In this document: positions 34,711 to 48,349 of the stretch, piece after piece | Layout: each line of letters begins with the position of its first letter | Position numbering within the stretch: the first letter of the stretch is position 1 | NCBI GenBank assembly: GCA_038503035.1 | Contig: JAVSML010024594.1 | Span: 212,367-276,366, forward strand | DNA: 64,000 bases | Source of the DNA: Crocodylus rhombifer | Taxonomy: Eukaryota; Chordata; Crocodylia; Crocodylidae | Direction of reading: 5' to 3' | The notes under the pieces: model-generated | What the model was told of the DNA's origin: nothing | What the model saw: the letters and a program-made list of their open reading frames with translations, nothing else | The model's database searches: none | Translations under genes and position numbers: made by a program

Positions 34711-36679
34711 GGAATAGAAACATGCATTGTGACTTGCAGAAACTTTCTTTGTCCTGCATCTCAAGGTTCGCACATCTATTAACCTACAGCATTTTCAGAG
34801 CAAAGCATCTTGGAGAGGTTTGAGAAAGTACTCAATATTGTTTTCTACTGGTAGGATACCACAGTGCGAAGTTGCTGCTGCTGCTATCACCTAAATATCC
34901 AGCCGGTTAAATTTTGAGAAGGTACGAACAGACAACAAGGAGGCCATGGTGCGGCTCTCATCACACAACGAGCGAGACTTATGGCATTCGTAGAAAGTGA
35001 GCTGGTTGCTGAAGAGACCTACTTGTAGGCTTCACTGATGACCTAAGGATCTCAACCAAGCGGTCTCATCTCCATCAAGAGACGTTTTTAAGAGCTTGTC
35101 CGATAAGCCTTCCAGCAGTACGGGATACAGAAGAAAACATAGCCAGGCTCGATAATGCAGTGGGCTAAGCCCGCCGCCATCAGCAGCTGAGAGGTCATGT
35201 CTGCCCACCAAGTCGCACAAAGGCTAGGAGACTGCTAACGGATCTGAACACCTCATCAATGAAACATTTTTCCGTAAGACAATTGGACTTGGTAATCAGA
35301 CTCTCTGCTGACCGCCTGGTCCACCTACACCAGGGGTTAGTGGCAGATTCCATTTTTTACTAACAAATATTCTTAAAATAACAGTCTCTGCACACGTGGA
35401 AAAAACCCAGCGGGAACATGGCCTCGGCCCCGGAAGCCACAGACGACAAAAGGAGAAGAGCAGGGAACGGGATCTGTAACCTGCCGCTACGACGCGTGTG
35501 GGGATGTCTCAGATCCTTTCCCTCTACCAGGCCCCGTGCGCGGAGGCCAGGACTGGGCTTCTCTTCTCCACGTCAAAAGTAAAGCCAAGGAGCAAAGCAG
35601 CAGATTCAAACAACAAAATGGTGAAGGGCCTTAACTAGCAATGCCTGTGAAGCATTACAAGATGGTCCTCTTCTCAGTTCCTCTTTCGCCTTGGCCTTGA
35701 GACAGAGCATTTCCTCTTCCTCCAGCCTTCCTGTGACTTCTATTTCTGTCCTGCTCGAGCGAGCTAGCCCCTCGCCACCTCCTTCCCTGTCTCTGCTTGC
35801 CCGCTAGCTCCCCCGCCGCACTGCCAACAGCCCCAAAACAAACCTCACCCCAGAGACGTGGAGTCCAAGTGCCAAGAAGGAATTGTGGCCCTGTCTGGAA
35901 AACATCCTCTTCCAATTTTCACTGAATTTACCAGAAAATTTCACCCTGGGATGAGCTGGGGTAAGCATAATTTCAAGAGAAAAGTTTCTGCTGGGGGAAA
36001 TCAGGATGTGTTTTCTTTAAAAGAAAAGAAATCAGATTTATATTACAAAGGTACCACAGCTCCAAGATGCACGTGCACATGCAGCGCCGAGACACCTTTC
36101 GCGTGCCCTTAAAGAGAAACACTGCTGCTACTCCTCGAAATCCGTGGTGAGAAACAACCAGAAACAGAGTAAGACAAGACAAAACTATCCCCCGAAGATG
36201 GAAGGACGCGCTCCTTCTGGCAACCTAGCTGTCAAGAGCGCCGGCATCTTCTCTTCCTGGGGAAAGGGGGCTCGTTGCATAACGAAACGCTTGTTTTCGA
36301 CCAAGGCAGGATCTTACAAAACCCAACCTGAACCCCGGCTCTGCCTGTGAAAGGGACCCCGAGGCACCTCAAGCACAGGCAGCTGCAAGGGGCTCGCGCT
36401 ACCCTGCAAGATGGTGCCAGGGCCACAATAGCCCCTGCGACAATAATGCCTTCAGGGGAGCCCAGGGAGTCGTGCTGTCGTGTCAGGTGCGTGATCGCGC
36501 AGAGAGATTGGGGTTACCTGCCAGTGCCCGTTAAAATGCAGCCAGGGTTAAAAGATAATACAGTGCTTCGCTGTCTAATCCACACGGCTCTGGATCTTCA
36601 CTCAGGTGATTATATAGTAAGGATCTTCCACACCAAACACAATAATAAATCAAACCTTATCAGAGCTGAACTATAAATC

Positions 36680-36900
36680 TGTGAAGACTCCGATAATTTC
36701 TAGCCAAGGGAATAACACCACAAAAGTACTTTTTAAACTAATTACTCAGATTCCGAAGTGCTGCCCTAATGAGCCTTCTTTCTGCCCAGAACTTACTAAG
36801 AGAAAAAACTACCTTCGGTGCAGTAATTACTGCTTTCCCCTTCAAACTTCTAACTGGAGATCAATGCTGCATTTTAAGACCCATTGATTTACAATTAGCC
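36680..36900. promoter_or_regulatory. Candidate conserved noncoding element
   Basis: AT-rich unique sequence that includes CTTTTTAAACTAATTACTC, GCAGTAATTACTGC (a near-palindromic homeodomain dimer-like site) and GATTTACAATTAGCC. It lacks repeat features. Evolutionary conservation is assumed, not shown. Confidence 0.3.
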
Positions 36901-38349
36901 TGGCTTTCCTGCTAAAGTGTTTTTAAAGCAGAGTTTACTTTTATTTTATTTTGAAATCTCAGAGATCTGGTTCTTGGATTTTACATCCTCAAGAGAGATG
37001 TGCTGGAAACTACAAGAGGAAAATACACATCTGAAGAAAGAAAGGAACAAGGGATTTTGGTCGCACTGAGGGCAGAGAGAGAAAACAGTCAGACGGCCCT
37101 GAAAATAGTTAAGGGATAAATATGTGGAAAGAAAGGAAGAGCTGAAGCTAAAGGAAAAGAAAAGAAAGTGAAATAAAAAAAACCTACAGGCAAAGGGGAG
37201 GGAGCATGAATTGCAGCCTAATAAAGCGCAGTCACTGTCAGGTTGGCTAGAACAGCTCTTTATTGCCTCTGCTGTTTATTAGCATCCTTGGAAAAAAAAG
37301 AAAAGGCAAAAGCGTTGTGCATCTTTGCAAAACAAAGCTCTAGTTAAAAATAGTTTGTACAGCAGGGACAGTGCGCTAACATGAGGGTCCTGGCAGCTCC
37401 TGCATCTGCACAATCTGTCCCAAGAGGGGAGCAGAAGTAAGCGAAGCAATTAAGGATTTCATGCTGATTGCTTCAAGCATGTTTTTCTATGCCATAAAGA
37501 TAATAGCATAAAGGATACAGCCTCTCTCCCCACCCCCGCCAACCTGCCAACTTCTCCTTCCCATCTTGTGGACAGGATTCTGCTTTTCATACACTCGGCG
37601 TATTACGGAGATGCTCCCGGGCGCTTCGGTTGGACCCGCTTTGCCATTGCTCCTGCAGGGAACCGGGGCCACTTCCTACCAGCCGGGCCCGGCTCCCTCC
37701 TGTCCCCTCCTTCCCGCCCTCCCGGTCCAAAATGAGCCTTTGAGAGGCTCTGCCAAGATTCGCACGTGCAACAACGGGGCGGGAGCCCAAACTGGGAAGC
37801 TCGAGAGGCAAAGCAAATTGCTTGCAAGGGTCTGCCATCCTGACAGCTGCCAGTCATTACCACCTTCGGTCCCAAGAGCCAGAAGATAATCCTGGAGCAA
37901 AGATGACCAAAACCACCCCCCCAGAAAACAGAAAAGAAAAGCCAGGAACTTCTCCCTCTTTTCAGATTCCATTTTACAGAAGCTGCTTAGTCTCATTTCA
38001 AAGACTAATATGAAAAAAGTGCAATTAAATCCTTGAAAAACTGACAGATCAGCAAAACAAAACCACCCGGAGGAGAGCACGATTGAGCCTCATTAAGAAA
38101 GAGTTCAGTCTGTTTTTAAAACCTTTCTTAACACTTAGCTGGGTACCTCTCAGCAGCAAGCGCTCCCAATGCGCCTGGCATAATTAGTGTCAGAACGGAA
38201 AGGGGGAAAGAAAAAGAAAAAAAAAAAATATCAGCCTAGGAAATAGAAATTAACACACTGATGCGAGTTGGGGAAACGGTCCAGATACAGCGGAGCTGGT
38301 CGAAACTGTAAGAATAACCCCCCAACCAACCGGCTGGGCAAGGGAGCCA

Positions 38350-38880
38350 CAATTTCTCAGGCCGCCGAGATAAATGGGCACCAATTAAAAATAAAAGTGG
38401 CTGAGGCAAATATGTGCTATAAAATTTCCTATCACTACCCACCCCCATTCCCCAAAATAATTCCTATATTGCCGTCACATCCAGGCGGAGAGGTCAGGCC
38501 AAGAGCAGGCGGACGGTAAATTCTACTGACCCCCGCATCAATTATAACCATCACCATTGACAATAAGGAAAATGAGATAGTGACAAATTCCCGGCCTCTT
38601 CGGTCCCCAGGATCCCTGAGCACAGACTGTGCACGTATGTGTGCACGCGTGCACGCATGCACACACTCCCTACATGTTAAATTGCTAGCCCATAATAAGG
38701 AGATATGGAGCCGAGATCTATTATTGTGCGGTGGGGGCAGGGAGGGAGCGCATGGGAGATGGGAAAGATGGCAGAGAGATGAAGCCATTTTATTAAATCA
38801 GGCAAATTCTAATTTATTCTGCGGAGATGGAGGAGAGAAAATGGATTCATTCTCAGCGTGCTCACTCTGTATCTTCTGAT
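38350..38880. promoter_or_regulatory. Candidate conserved noncoding elements (two adjacent blocks)
   Basis: Two AT-rich unique blocks, about 38360-38600 and 38670-38880, are separated by a TG/CA-rich stretch (about 38625-38665). Motifs include CACCAATTAAAAATAAAAG, CATCAATTATAACCATC, GTTAAATTGCTAGCCC and TCTAATTTATTCTGCGG. The texture resembles deeply conserved enhancers around developmental transcription factor genes. Inference only. Confidence 0.3.
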
Positions 38881-41319
38881 CTGCTCCCCATCACCTCGCC
38901 GAGGGGGAGGGGAAGGCAGGGGTCTGCAATTCTCCCAGAGCCGCAGAGAGGGTTTTCAAATAACAAGGAGATGTTTTGCGCTCCGCTTTTACAGTAGTAA
39001 GAGAAAAAATAAAGCTTTTCCTGGGGAGTGCTAGGTGTTATCCCTTGCTTTTAATCGCTACTGACGGTGTGCCAAGGTCTGCGGGGTCCACTTCGCTGGA
39101 ATGGCAGAATCAACAGCACAAGTTTGTTGGTACCCCACAGCTTGGGTATGACACCAGAAAAAAGGACATGGAGAAACTGGTGCAAGTCCTGCGAGCAAAC
39201 CTGCATGCGGGGAGGGCAGCTCAGCTGGTCCTTCCATTATTCAAGGCCCACAACTAAGGAACTGTAGGGCAAAATACCTGTTCTTCGCTGAGGGGGACAA
39301 CACGCAAGACCACGTTGCGCGACACCTCCCCACGCTCCTGATGGGCTCGTGTGCTCAGTGAAGTATTAGCAACTAACATCTCCCCAGAACAACCGAGTCG
39401 AGTGAGCGGGTGCCCAATGCTGGCCTGCAATTTGCTCCACATTGGGCTTTGCCTGGCACTGCAAATCAGCAGCTCTAGACGGGACTCGGAGGAGCTGCAA
39501 GTTGCGGGTGCCCGCGTTTCAGGGACGAAGGGAAGGCCACTGGCGGATGCAGATGCACAACACGCACCGTGGTTGAGCTGGGAATCCTGCACTGCTCGTG
39601 GCTGAAGAGCAAAGATGATCTCAAGTGACACAAGACTGGGAAGCCTTCAAGAGACTCCCGTGCCGACGGGCTCCTCTCGCACTCCGGTCAGGTGCAGACA
39701 GCTACTGCAGAGCCTGTCCAGATGGCAGGGAGCCGGCCGTGCACAGAAGGCAAAACCCAGGAGCTTTGGTGACCTTGAGCACAAGACATTCCTCGGGAGG
39801 AGGCAGCATGACCGATCCAAGGGCAGAAGACACGGTTCTTCCTGGCTTTTGGTGCAAACACTAGTGAGAAAATTGAAGTACGGCACAAATTATCTGCGAC
39901 TGAAGAAACCAGTCGGGTTTCTGATAGAGGGCAGAAACAGCTGCCCGACACCCTCTCTGCTGACAGCAATGCCAAATACCACTTACGGCCTGTCCCCTTA
40001 CCAGTCATTGTGGAAGGGAACGTGGCAGCCTGTGCACTGGCGCTGCACACCCACTTCATGGACTCAAGGACAGCTTGTTTCACGGTGCCCACGAGAATTA
40101 AGTGGAGTCAAAAAAAAGAAAAAAGGAAGTAGTAGTAACCTAAAAGTGATCAGTGATCAAAGAAAGGATTACCCAGCACCTAGACACAAGACCTCGGGAT
40201 GAAGCGCGGAGATGCTGGGCCAAACTGCAGAAGCAGGGCCTGTTGGCTGGGCAGCAAACCTTTTGTGTAGAAGCGAGGGACGGCTCCGATATCTTCTTAA
40301 TTAAGGCTCCAGCGATTAAACCTGCATTTCATATGAAGCGTGTACAGCAAACACAAACAAACGAGGGTGTTCCTCACCACTGGATCAACACGCTCTGAGG
40401 ATTAAGTGGTTAACATCCAGAGAGAGGTGAGAATATCATCGTTACAGGAGAGCACTGCAAGCAGAAGATGCGTGGATTAGTAAATGGCCGATCGAATGTC
40501 TGACCGCCCAGGATAGCCACGGCAGCAGGAGCAGCATCGTGGACTTCCACGAGAAGGACCATACGCACAGAGGCAGTTCCTCCCTGCCCCGGGATCGAGC
40601 CCCCTTGCAGAAGGGCAGAGCCAGCCAGGTGAAGGGCCCTTCCCTGGGCTCACTTCTGCCTCTTCGGGCACCCCTCATGGGGTGAGTTTGAGCCAGGCTG
40701 GAGATGTCCTTTGAGAACCCAAGTCATTCACTTCTCCTTCGGTTTCCAGCCAGTGTGAAAGCAAAGGCAGCCAGACAGAACTAATCTCTGCGCTGGAAGT
40801 AAATTCTCCACTCGGTCCTGTCGCACGGGGCTGGGCGAGTCCCTGGAGGAGGGGGTGCACGGCACAGGGAGGCAGTGGGAGAAAGGAGAAGACCCCCAGC
40901 ATGGGGGCCAAGGGAAATGTGGCCTCCTGGACGGTGAGGCTGGACGGAGGGGCAAGGCCGCAGGGGCATGCAGCAGGCGGAAGATGGCAATCCCTTTTCC
41001 AAGAGTTTGCAGAAGAAGAAATTCCTGTTTTGCATCCGATTCCCACCCAAAAGCCGTGGAGCTAACTTTGCGACTTATTTATTTCATCTTTGATGAACAG
41101 AAGGTTAATATAAGAACAACTCCTTGGCAAACCTTTAAGGGTAATTCAAGCGACACTGATGTGAATCAATGTTCCCTTTGTGAACGCATTACTTGGCAGA
41201 AACTGGCTCTTTGTAACCCCCTTAAACCTAGCCGGCAAAACAAAAAGAGGAAAAAAAACGTCCTTCAAACAAAAGGATGAGGTGAAAATAAAGAGAGAGT
41301 CGACTGCACTTTATTCTCT

Positions 41320-41545
41320 TTCATAGAAGCAAATGGATTTGGTGCTTTTTATACATTAATCAATCAATATCACTGACTGTACATCAGCGGCGCAGCCAAG
41401 TTATGAATGACCTTTCTGGCAAAGAGGACACTTTTAATGCTCATAAGACTGCTCATAGCTTAGCAACTTTCCGAATTTATGCCTGCATGATTACCCCTTG
41501 GAGGCAGGCGCCCGTTAGCGCTGTACTAAATATGACAAGGTTAGT
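41320..41545. promoter_or_regulatory. Candidate conserved noncoding element
   Basis: A unique AT-rich block with TATACATTAATCAATCAATA (PBX/HOX-like TGATTGAT on the other strand), CTTTTAATGCTCATAAG and GCCTGCATGATTACC. No repeat hallmarks were seen. Conservation was not tested. Confidence 0.3.
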
Positions 41546-44069
41546 CCTTGCCAATTTGTGCAGAAGAAAGGAAACAGTTGACTGGGGGAAGAGGGGGGTA
41601 TCTCATTTATGCATTTGGTTGATGCAAAGGGCAGCTGAGAGAGGCAAGGTAGCCCACTCGTTGCCACGCTGCTTCCAACCAGACAGTCTCGGCTGGGCTC
41701 CATAGCCGGGTTCAGAAAGGCGGGCGAGAGCCCGCGTTTATCGGAGCACCCAACCAGGGAGCCGAGCGCCGAGCTCGCCACCCCAGAGGGGCGAAGTCGA
41801 AGCTGCCGCCTGCTTCTGCGATGCTGACGGCAGCCCTCCGAGACGGACGTGCTGCCTCTTTCAAAGAAACGCCCTCGACACAGAGACGGTTCCCACGTGC
41901 GTGAGAATGGACGAGGAGGCTTTGGCCGCTTCCCCTTTCGGGGCTTTGTACACGGCTCCTTTATTCCCTCCCCGGCAGGTCAGGGCTTTCAATGCTGCTC
42001 TTCCTCTGTGGCCTGCGGGAGGGGGGTGCAGAAAGGCTTGAGAGAGGCTCATTTTCTCTGATCGGCACCAAGCTGCCGCTTTCCAAAAGGACTTTCCTGA
42101 ATCCATTTGGACAAACGGGGGGTTGCACCTCCGCACGCATTCCCCTCTCCCAGGCAAGTGCTCCTCTTCCAGGGCATTGCTAAGCACAGGGGGAAGGAAT
42201 TGTTCAGTGGAGAGCTACGGCCCGGCCCACGCCCGCCGTCATCAAAAGTCTTCTGACTTGCAAGTGTCAGCAGCAGCAATCTGGTATCCAGGACAGGCAA
42301 AGGAGCTTGAGTGTCAGCTCCGGGGAAAGGCACGCACAGTGGGGGCAAGTTCTGCTTGCTTTAATTTACCCACATGCCTGCTTCCCTGTGCGCTGGATCC
42401 AAGCACAGACCTCTGACCTCCCCCGGGCTGGAGCAGAATAAACCCCAAACAACCCCCCACCCCACACACACAAAAGAAAGGGAGGAGAGAAGTGAGTAGG
42501 TGATGTGGAAAGGCGAGGCGGCTGCACAAGTGAAGTGGAACGGACAGGCACTGTGCGCTGCCAGACTGCCTGCCTGCAAAGGCTGAAATTAATGCCATTG
42601 TCCTGCCACAAAGGAGGCAGCAAAGTAGCAGCGGAGGGCAGAGAACAATCCCAAACAGCAAGCCCTGCTTCACCCTTCACAGCGACAAAAAGGAGGAAGG
42701 AAAACTCCAGAATGCCTCGGTTAAATGGCAAAGAAACTGAGTTCCCAGAAAAGAAGCAGAAGCTTCTATTTGGCGTGAATACCAGCAAATCAGAAAGGGA
42801 AGAAAAAAATGTTCGCAGGTCTGTCCCCATCTTCTGTCCAGGACCCGCGCAGGATGGCTCCAAGCAGGGGGAGCGCAGGGCGTGCTAAATTAAACAACTT
42901 GGGAAAGACCTGGGCATTCCTGTGGCCGGCTCGAGGGAAACCTCAGCTTGATGGTCAACGGTGGTTGGAAAGAAACGAATGGCAGAACGCGTACTGCACC
43001 TGGATGAAAAAAATTACACATCCCTTATAAGTAATCTGGCTCTGAAATGCGTGAATAGACCAGCTAGAGGCCTGGACAGACTTCCATACAGGGATATAAT
43101 GAAAAAGATGGAGCTACTTATTTAGAGATGAAATAAAAGGTAGGAGGGAAGTATGAAAAATGGCCGGTTCGGAGAAGGTTGATTTGTCATCTATTCACAT
43201 TTGTAGTGGGACAATCGGTGAAAGTGTGAGGCAGCAAATTCAGAGCAGGTAAAAGTGAACACGCAACTCACCGTTAGCCTGTGGACCTCGCTCCCACAGG
43301 GCATCGCTGCAACCAAGCAGCGTTAAAGCAGGTGCATACATACATACACATGCACTTACACGCAGGCCAGCATTTCTAGAGAGTTATCACCATGAGGTTT
43401 TGAAAAAAACCCCCCAAAGAACAAACCCACTCAATTGTTTTGGAAAAACCAGGGATGCTCCCGTTTCAGGGCATCAGACAGCCTTTACCCTTTTCCTTCG
43501 GGTGTGTTATGCCATAACCACTTGCTGGATTTCTTCCACCTTCTCCTGAAGCAGCTGGTGCCGGTCGCCTGGTACGGCAAATGTCCATCTGTTAATTCCT
43601 GTGCAACTCCAAGGCCGTTAGTGGAATCAGCACAAGATGCATTTGCTTTGGCGTGCCTGGACATCTGCGAGCCAGAGGGGAAATGGGCACATGGGAGCGT
43701 GCAGGTGACGGCGGGATCGCTGGTGAACGTGAGAGCACACCTGTGCAGTGTAAAGCACACACATCTCTGGAAATGCCAAACATGGGAGTGCGAGAACACA
43801 CGACCCGCTGTCCCACGAGATCAACAGGCTGGACAGCAGGCGATGGGTGTTTCATCCAGTTGAGCGGACAAGCTGTGTTGGGATGCATCCTGCACGGCTG
43901 ATGCGCTTCACGTGGCCATTTCTAATTCTAGCCTTGGCCCCGGTGAACGTGCCCTCATTCCTGCACTGAGGGAACGAGCAGGTACATCCGATTTACCCTC
44001 TCTGTAGCACACGTTATCGTGGATACCTCCATATCCTGTGCTGTCTCATTCATCTCCCCCGTCATGTAA

Positions 44070-44340
44070 AACTCTCCTTATGTAAAATTTGCTCCAGGCC
44101 TTTAATCAATCCATCATTTTTGTTCCCAGTCTCTCAACCCTTCTATTATTGCACATCACTTTCACAAAAGGTGACCAAAATGAAACGCTCTGCTCCAGGT
44201 GAGGGACCTTTGTGGATTTACATCGTGGATTTTGGTATTGTTTTCCATTCTACGCTGCAGGTCTCCTAATGTCATTTCCTGTATTAACCCACGCTGCACC
44301 CACAGCAGGCCTGTATGCTTAGCAGGCACTAATGAGCCTG
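44070..44340 (-). mobile_element. Degenerate CR1 LINE fragment, antisense
   Basis: The order TTTAATCAATCCATCATTTT, then ACCAAAATGAAACGCTCTGC, CTCCAGGTGAGG and a stretch around CTAATGTCATTTCCTG parallels the antisense of the CR1 3' coding region (consensus phrases such as ATCATCTTCGTGG and CTCCAGGTGGGG). It is highly diverged, so the call rests on phrase order. Confidence 0.45.
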
Positions 44341-46329
44341 CACGTGAGAGGTCATTGCACAAGAACATGTCCATTCATATCTACTGGAAACTGTGAGCAA
44401 GTGTAGTGTTACCCGTGTGAGGATAAGCGCATGTACAAGTATGCGAGAGTGCACAGATGTGCACATGAACATGCAAGAAGTGATTCACATGAGCAACCCA
44501 AGACACTGAGCATGTACACGAGTCCAGTGGTTCTGCATACCTTCCCAGCTGCATTTAAGACGTTTGGGATTGTGTTATCTTGCATGTCCACCACCAGATA
44601 CCGTGGCTAAATTACACACAACACCTCACTGGCTTTTAAGCACGGTACTTCCCTCCCTCCCTCCCCACCCCACTGGGTGTTGTACCACTCCTCCAGGGAC
44701 CGCATGCTTCTACACATCTCCACGCTCCTGTGCATGCGGCGAGGGGGGCCAGGGACTGCCTTTTCACACCAAAGAACTGGCGTCGCAAGTGCCGGGAACG
44801 CAGGCGGCCGGTGGAAACGGGCAACAGGAAGTTTTAGGTACTTGACCCAGAGTCAGATCTCTGGAGTCCCTGTCCAGGTCTAGCTATAAGACTGATACTT
44901 CTCTCCATAGTCACCAGGAGCTATCAAAACATTGTGTGACACTGGCCCCCTCAAAATCCAAAACGTGTCAAACACTGCAGACAAACCTGCTGCCACGGAG
45001 CGCACTTCGCATCTCTGCGAATTCAAGGCCCAGCAATGGCCTTTGAACGATTTGTTACTTCCTTCCACCTGCTGATGCAGTAACTGCTCACTATTATTTA
45101 TTTAACACGGCAAACACCTGGACGAGAGCTCTGGCCATACTGAGCTTTCACCTCGCTCACTCCAGAAACCCCCGGGCAGCAGCACAGAGTCAGAGAGGTC
45201 CAGGAGGACCTTCAACGTGAGCCTGCCTGCAGCTTCTCTCAAGTAGAAAAGGGGTCGTCGGATAGACCTCAACACCGGTATCACGTGCATGGCGCTACGT
45301 GATGACGAACACAAACTATTGCAGCCTGAAAAGCATGTGATGGTCTGGACGCCGGCTCCTTGAACCCACAAAGTCCACCAACCAAAGGCAACATGGCTTT
45401 GCTTCCTTCTTCAGCATGCATCACTGCAGTCCAAGAGGGTTTCACCCAGAAGTGAATCCTACTTTTGTATGGCTGAGTCTAGGCTGCGCAAAAAAGCTAC
45501 CCAAGATGCACATATGGTCACAACTTCCTTCTCTCCTCAACTGACAAAGCAGCCAGAACGTGGATAGGAAACAACAGAAAGTTTTCCAGCCTGCAGCACT
45601 TCACTGCAGCAGAACATGAGCCCAATAAGGCTCAGAAATGCCACCTGGGCTGACCCACCAGCCTTGAAAATTTAGCCCTTGCACTACACTGGCATTTCTC
45701 ACTTAGCAGCTGTTCAGTAACCAGCCTCAATGAAGTACGCTGGTCCTAGCACACTAATGGGAAGTTATTTGTCCCATCACAGACCTCTCTCACCTATAGT
45801 CTATTGAATTCACAAAATATAAGCAATAGAAAAAAGGGATATTCTGAGATCCTGGCTATAACCCTGCCCCAAGCAATTACCTCCAAACGTGCAGTTTCTA
45901 GGTCTTTATATGGGGCTTATGACCCTGTGAGTCACCTTTGATCTTCTGCCTTCGGAGAAACGGAGCAGGAGCCACTGCAGCACGGCCGCCACCGCATCCA
46001 GATGGGCTGGGACTGAACCTCTCCAGCACCCGCTCTTCCTGTTCCTCTTCCAGGCAATTTGCACACATTTGCTTCAGGTTCTTCACCAACTCTACCAAGT
46101 CCAAATACACAAACCAAGGACTGATTTTTGGCTTCGCATACGGCTCTCGCGTTCTCCAGTTATCACAGAAATCAACCAAAATGCTCATGACATGCAGGTG
46201 AGCAGGAAACAGGTGAAAGGAGGAGGAAACTTTACTACATTAGGCAGAAGGCCCTGGTGAAACGGGGACAAGTGCAAAATCTGGGGAAGAGGATGCAAGG
46301 CAAATGGAGTCCTGCGTGGAGATAAGGAC

Positions 46330-46599
46330 CTAGCAATTCTCAGGCAGGTGCCACGGCGTCCTGGGGTGCTCGAGAGCCTTTCAAAGATGCTGTTAGTTGT
46401 GCAAGTGTGATTCACAAGGTAAACCCAGAGATTTTATGTACAAATCCAGAGTGCTGAAACCACCCTGCCCTGCTGTGACCTTTCCAGGTTCTCTGCAACA
46501 AAAGAATTGCTCTAGTCCCTTTCTGTAGTCAAGAAAAATGAAAATGAAGAGTGGCATTTTCTGAGGGGTGCCTCAAGTCTACAAGGCTGAGACCCACCG
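46330..46599 (-). mobile_element. hAT-type MITE, copy 2 (inverted relative to copy 1)
   Basis: The reverse complement of the 30042 element aligns along this interval. Shared phrases include GCCTTTCAAAGATG, AAACCCAGAGATTT, TTCTCTGCAACAAAAGA and GGCATTTTCTGAGGGGTGCC. The ends are decayed (TAGCAATTCTCA and GCTGAGACCCACCG), and no convincing target duplication remains. Confidence 0.75.
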
Positions 46600-47742
46600 G
46601 GCTAGACCTTGTGAAGGGAAGGTGCTGTGCTTTTCCCAGCGTCCTACCTTACAGGATACGGCCTACGGAGAAAGAAGCCTCTCTCAGCCTGTCTGGCTAC
46701 TCCACGGGCTAGGAACGGACCGACTGGGTAAAATAACAGGGGTGTGTGTGGGCAAGAACACCCCAGGACACAGCGCAGCACACGAGGAAATCCTAGGTGC
46801 TGTTAGCATGAGGGGTCTGCACACTTTCCTCCTCTTGCTGCATCTCGCACCACTGCCAGGCCCAGCGCGCACCTGCAGACGGCTGTAGGATAAGGTGTAA
46901 CGGGGGCACGGCCTACCTGGCTGCAATCATGTCCCGGCTCACAGTACATTAGGCGCTCGGGGAAGATCTGTGCTCTTACCAGGTCAAAGGGGCAGAAATG
47001 CATCTGGCAGAAGTGTTGCAGATGCACGCGACACAGGCAGGGTGGACCCCATTGCAATGGCAACACTAAAGTACTAGGGTGTCCCAAAGAGCGGACGTGG
47101 GGCATCCGCTCCTGCACGGTCAACAGCGATTTTAAAAGTCAAGTGTGCCTTAAAATCCAACACGACACGTCTCTAAAACAAATGCTCTTTACGAGCGAGT
47201 CTGCGCCATGCAAGGACGAGGGGTTGTAAAGTGCCATTCACTCAAAGACGCTACCAACTCTCTGTACGACATCTATTCGGGGAGAACCCCAAGCGCTTCA
47301 CAATGAAGGCACCAGCAGTAACGCTGGGTACGGCTTGCCTGGCCTGCAACAATCCCCAAGGAACTGTCTGGCAGCTCAGGCCACGCTCCCTCCCTCTCTC
47401 TCCCCTCCTGGCACGGCCGGCGCTGCTGTGCTGGAGGCTGCACGGGGCATGGCTGGTCTTGTGCTCTCCACAACCCTCCTCGCCCCGGGGATCTGCCTGG
47501 TGCCTCCCTCCTGGCAGCAGAACTGGGCGAGGGGCAACGACGCAGCCCAAGGGGACCGCAGCACTGAGCAGGAAGCGTGCAAGGTGGCAACTGAGTAGGA
47601 GATGTGCTCTCTCTCTCCAGCACAGTCAAACATTTGCTGTGAAGTTGAGTTTGTGCCCTGTGCCACCACATAGGCCCAGTCTTCTTGCAAGCATCAGCCC
47701 GCCCCGCTCTTGCCGCGCAGCACCGGCACAGACTCAGCAAGG

Positions 47743-48025
47743 CAGCGATTCTCAACCGGGATGCCTCGAGAGCCTTTCAAGGGTGCTGCGGGGTGCCACG
47801 CCACGTGAGCACGGTTAGGTGTGCACACCCGATACACAAGATAAACCCGCAGATTTCAAACAGGCTTCCATAGCTGTGGTCTTTCCAAGTTCTTTGCAAC
47901 AGAAAAAACGGTCTCTTATTTTTCTGTAGGCAAAAAAAGAGTGAGAACTAAGAGCTGGCATTTTCTGAGGGGTGCCTCAAGTTTATCCAGCAGCTCCTCA
48001 AGTCTAAAAATGCCGGGAACCACTG
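47743..48025 (-). mobile_element. hAT-type MITE, copy 3 (with target duplication)
   Basis: Starts CAGCGATTCTCAACC and ends GGGAACCACTG. It aligns with copy 2 and with the reverse complement of copy 1. The flanks CAGCAAGG (47735-47742) and CAGTAAGG (48026-48033) match at 7 of 8 positions, the expected 8-bp hAT target duplication. It lies about 1.1 kb from copy 2 in the same orientation. Confidence 0.85.
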
Positions 48026-48349
48026 CAGTAAGGGACTGAATGCAAGCCCCCACCCCTTGTGTCCTCCCCCATTAATTACTTAACACCAACAGGGCAAACA
48101 TGCCCTTGGACCCCCGCTGCCCAGCCCAGCCGAACCTCTGCTCTTCTGCTCCTACAGACGTGAAGCACGTGTGTCAGTGTGCACGTGTAAACGGGGAAGG
48201 CCAGCGTGCAGGCAGCAGCAGCTCAGCACTTGGCCGTTCTGCTGAGCAGCCGGATAAGGAAAGAGCCCAGAGTTAATGTACAAGCAAAAGCATGTGGGCG
48301 AAGCAAATCCCACACTCATTACCCCTTTACTGTAGAACAAGTTAGAGCC

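Noticed and set aside
34179..34727. 182-codon minus-strand frame
   Set aside because: Most of it lies antisense to a degenerate CR1-like fragment, and its composition does not resemble a known protein.
47231..47818. 195-codon plus-strand frame
   Set aside because: GC-rich chance frame that runs into a hAT MITE. Several other long frames overlap it on both strands.
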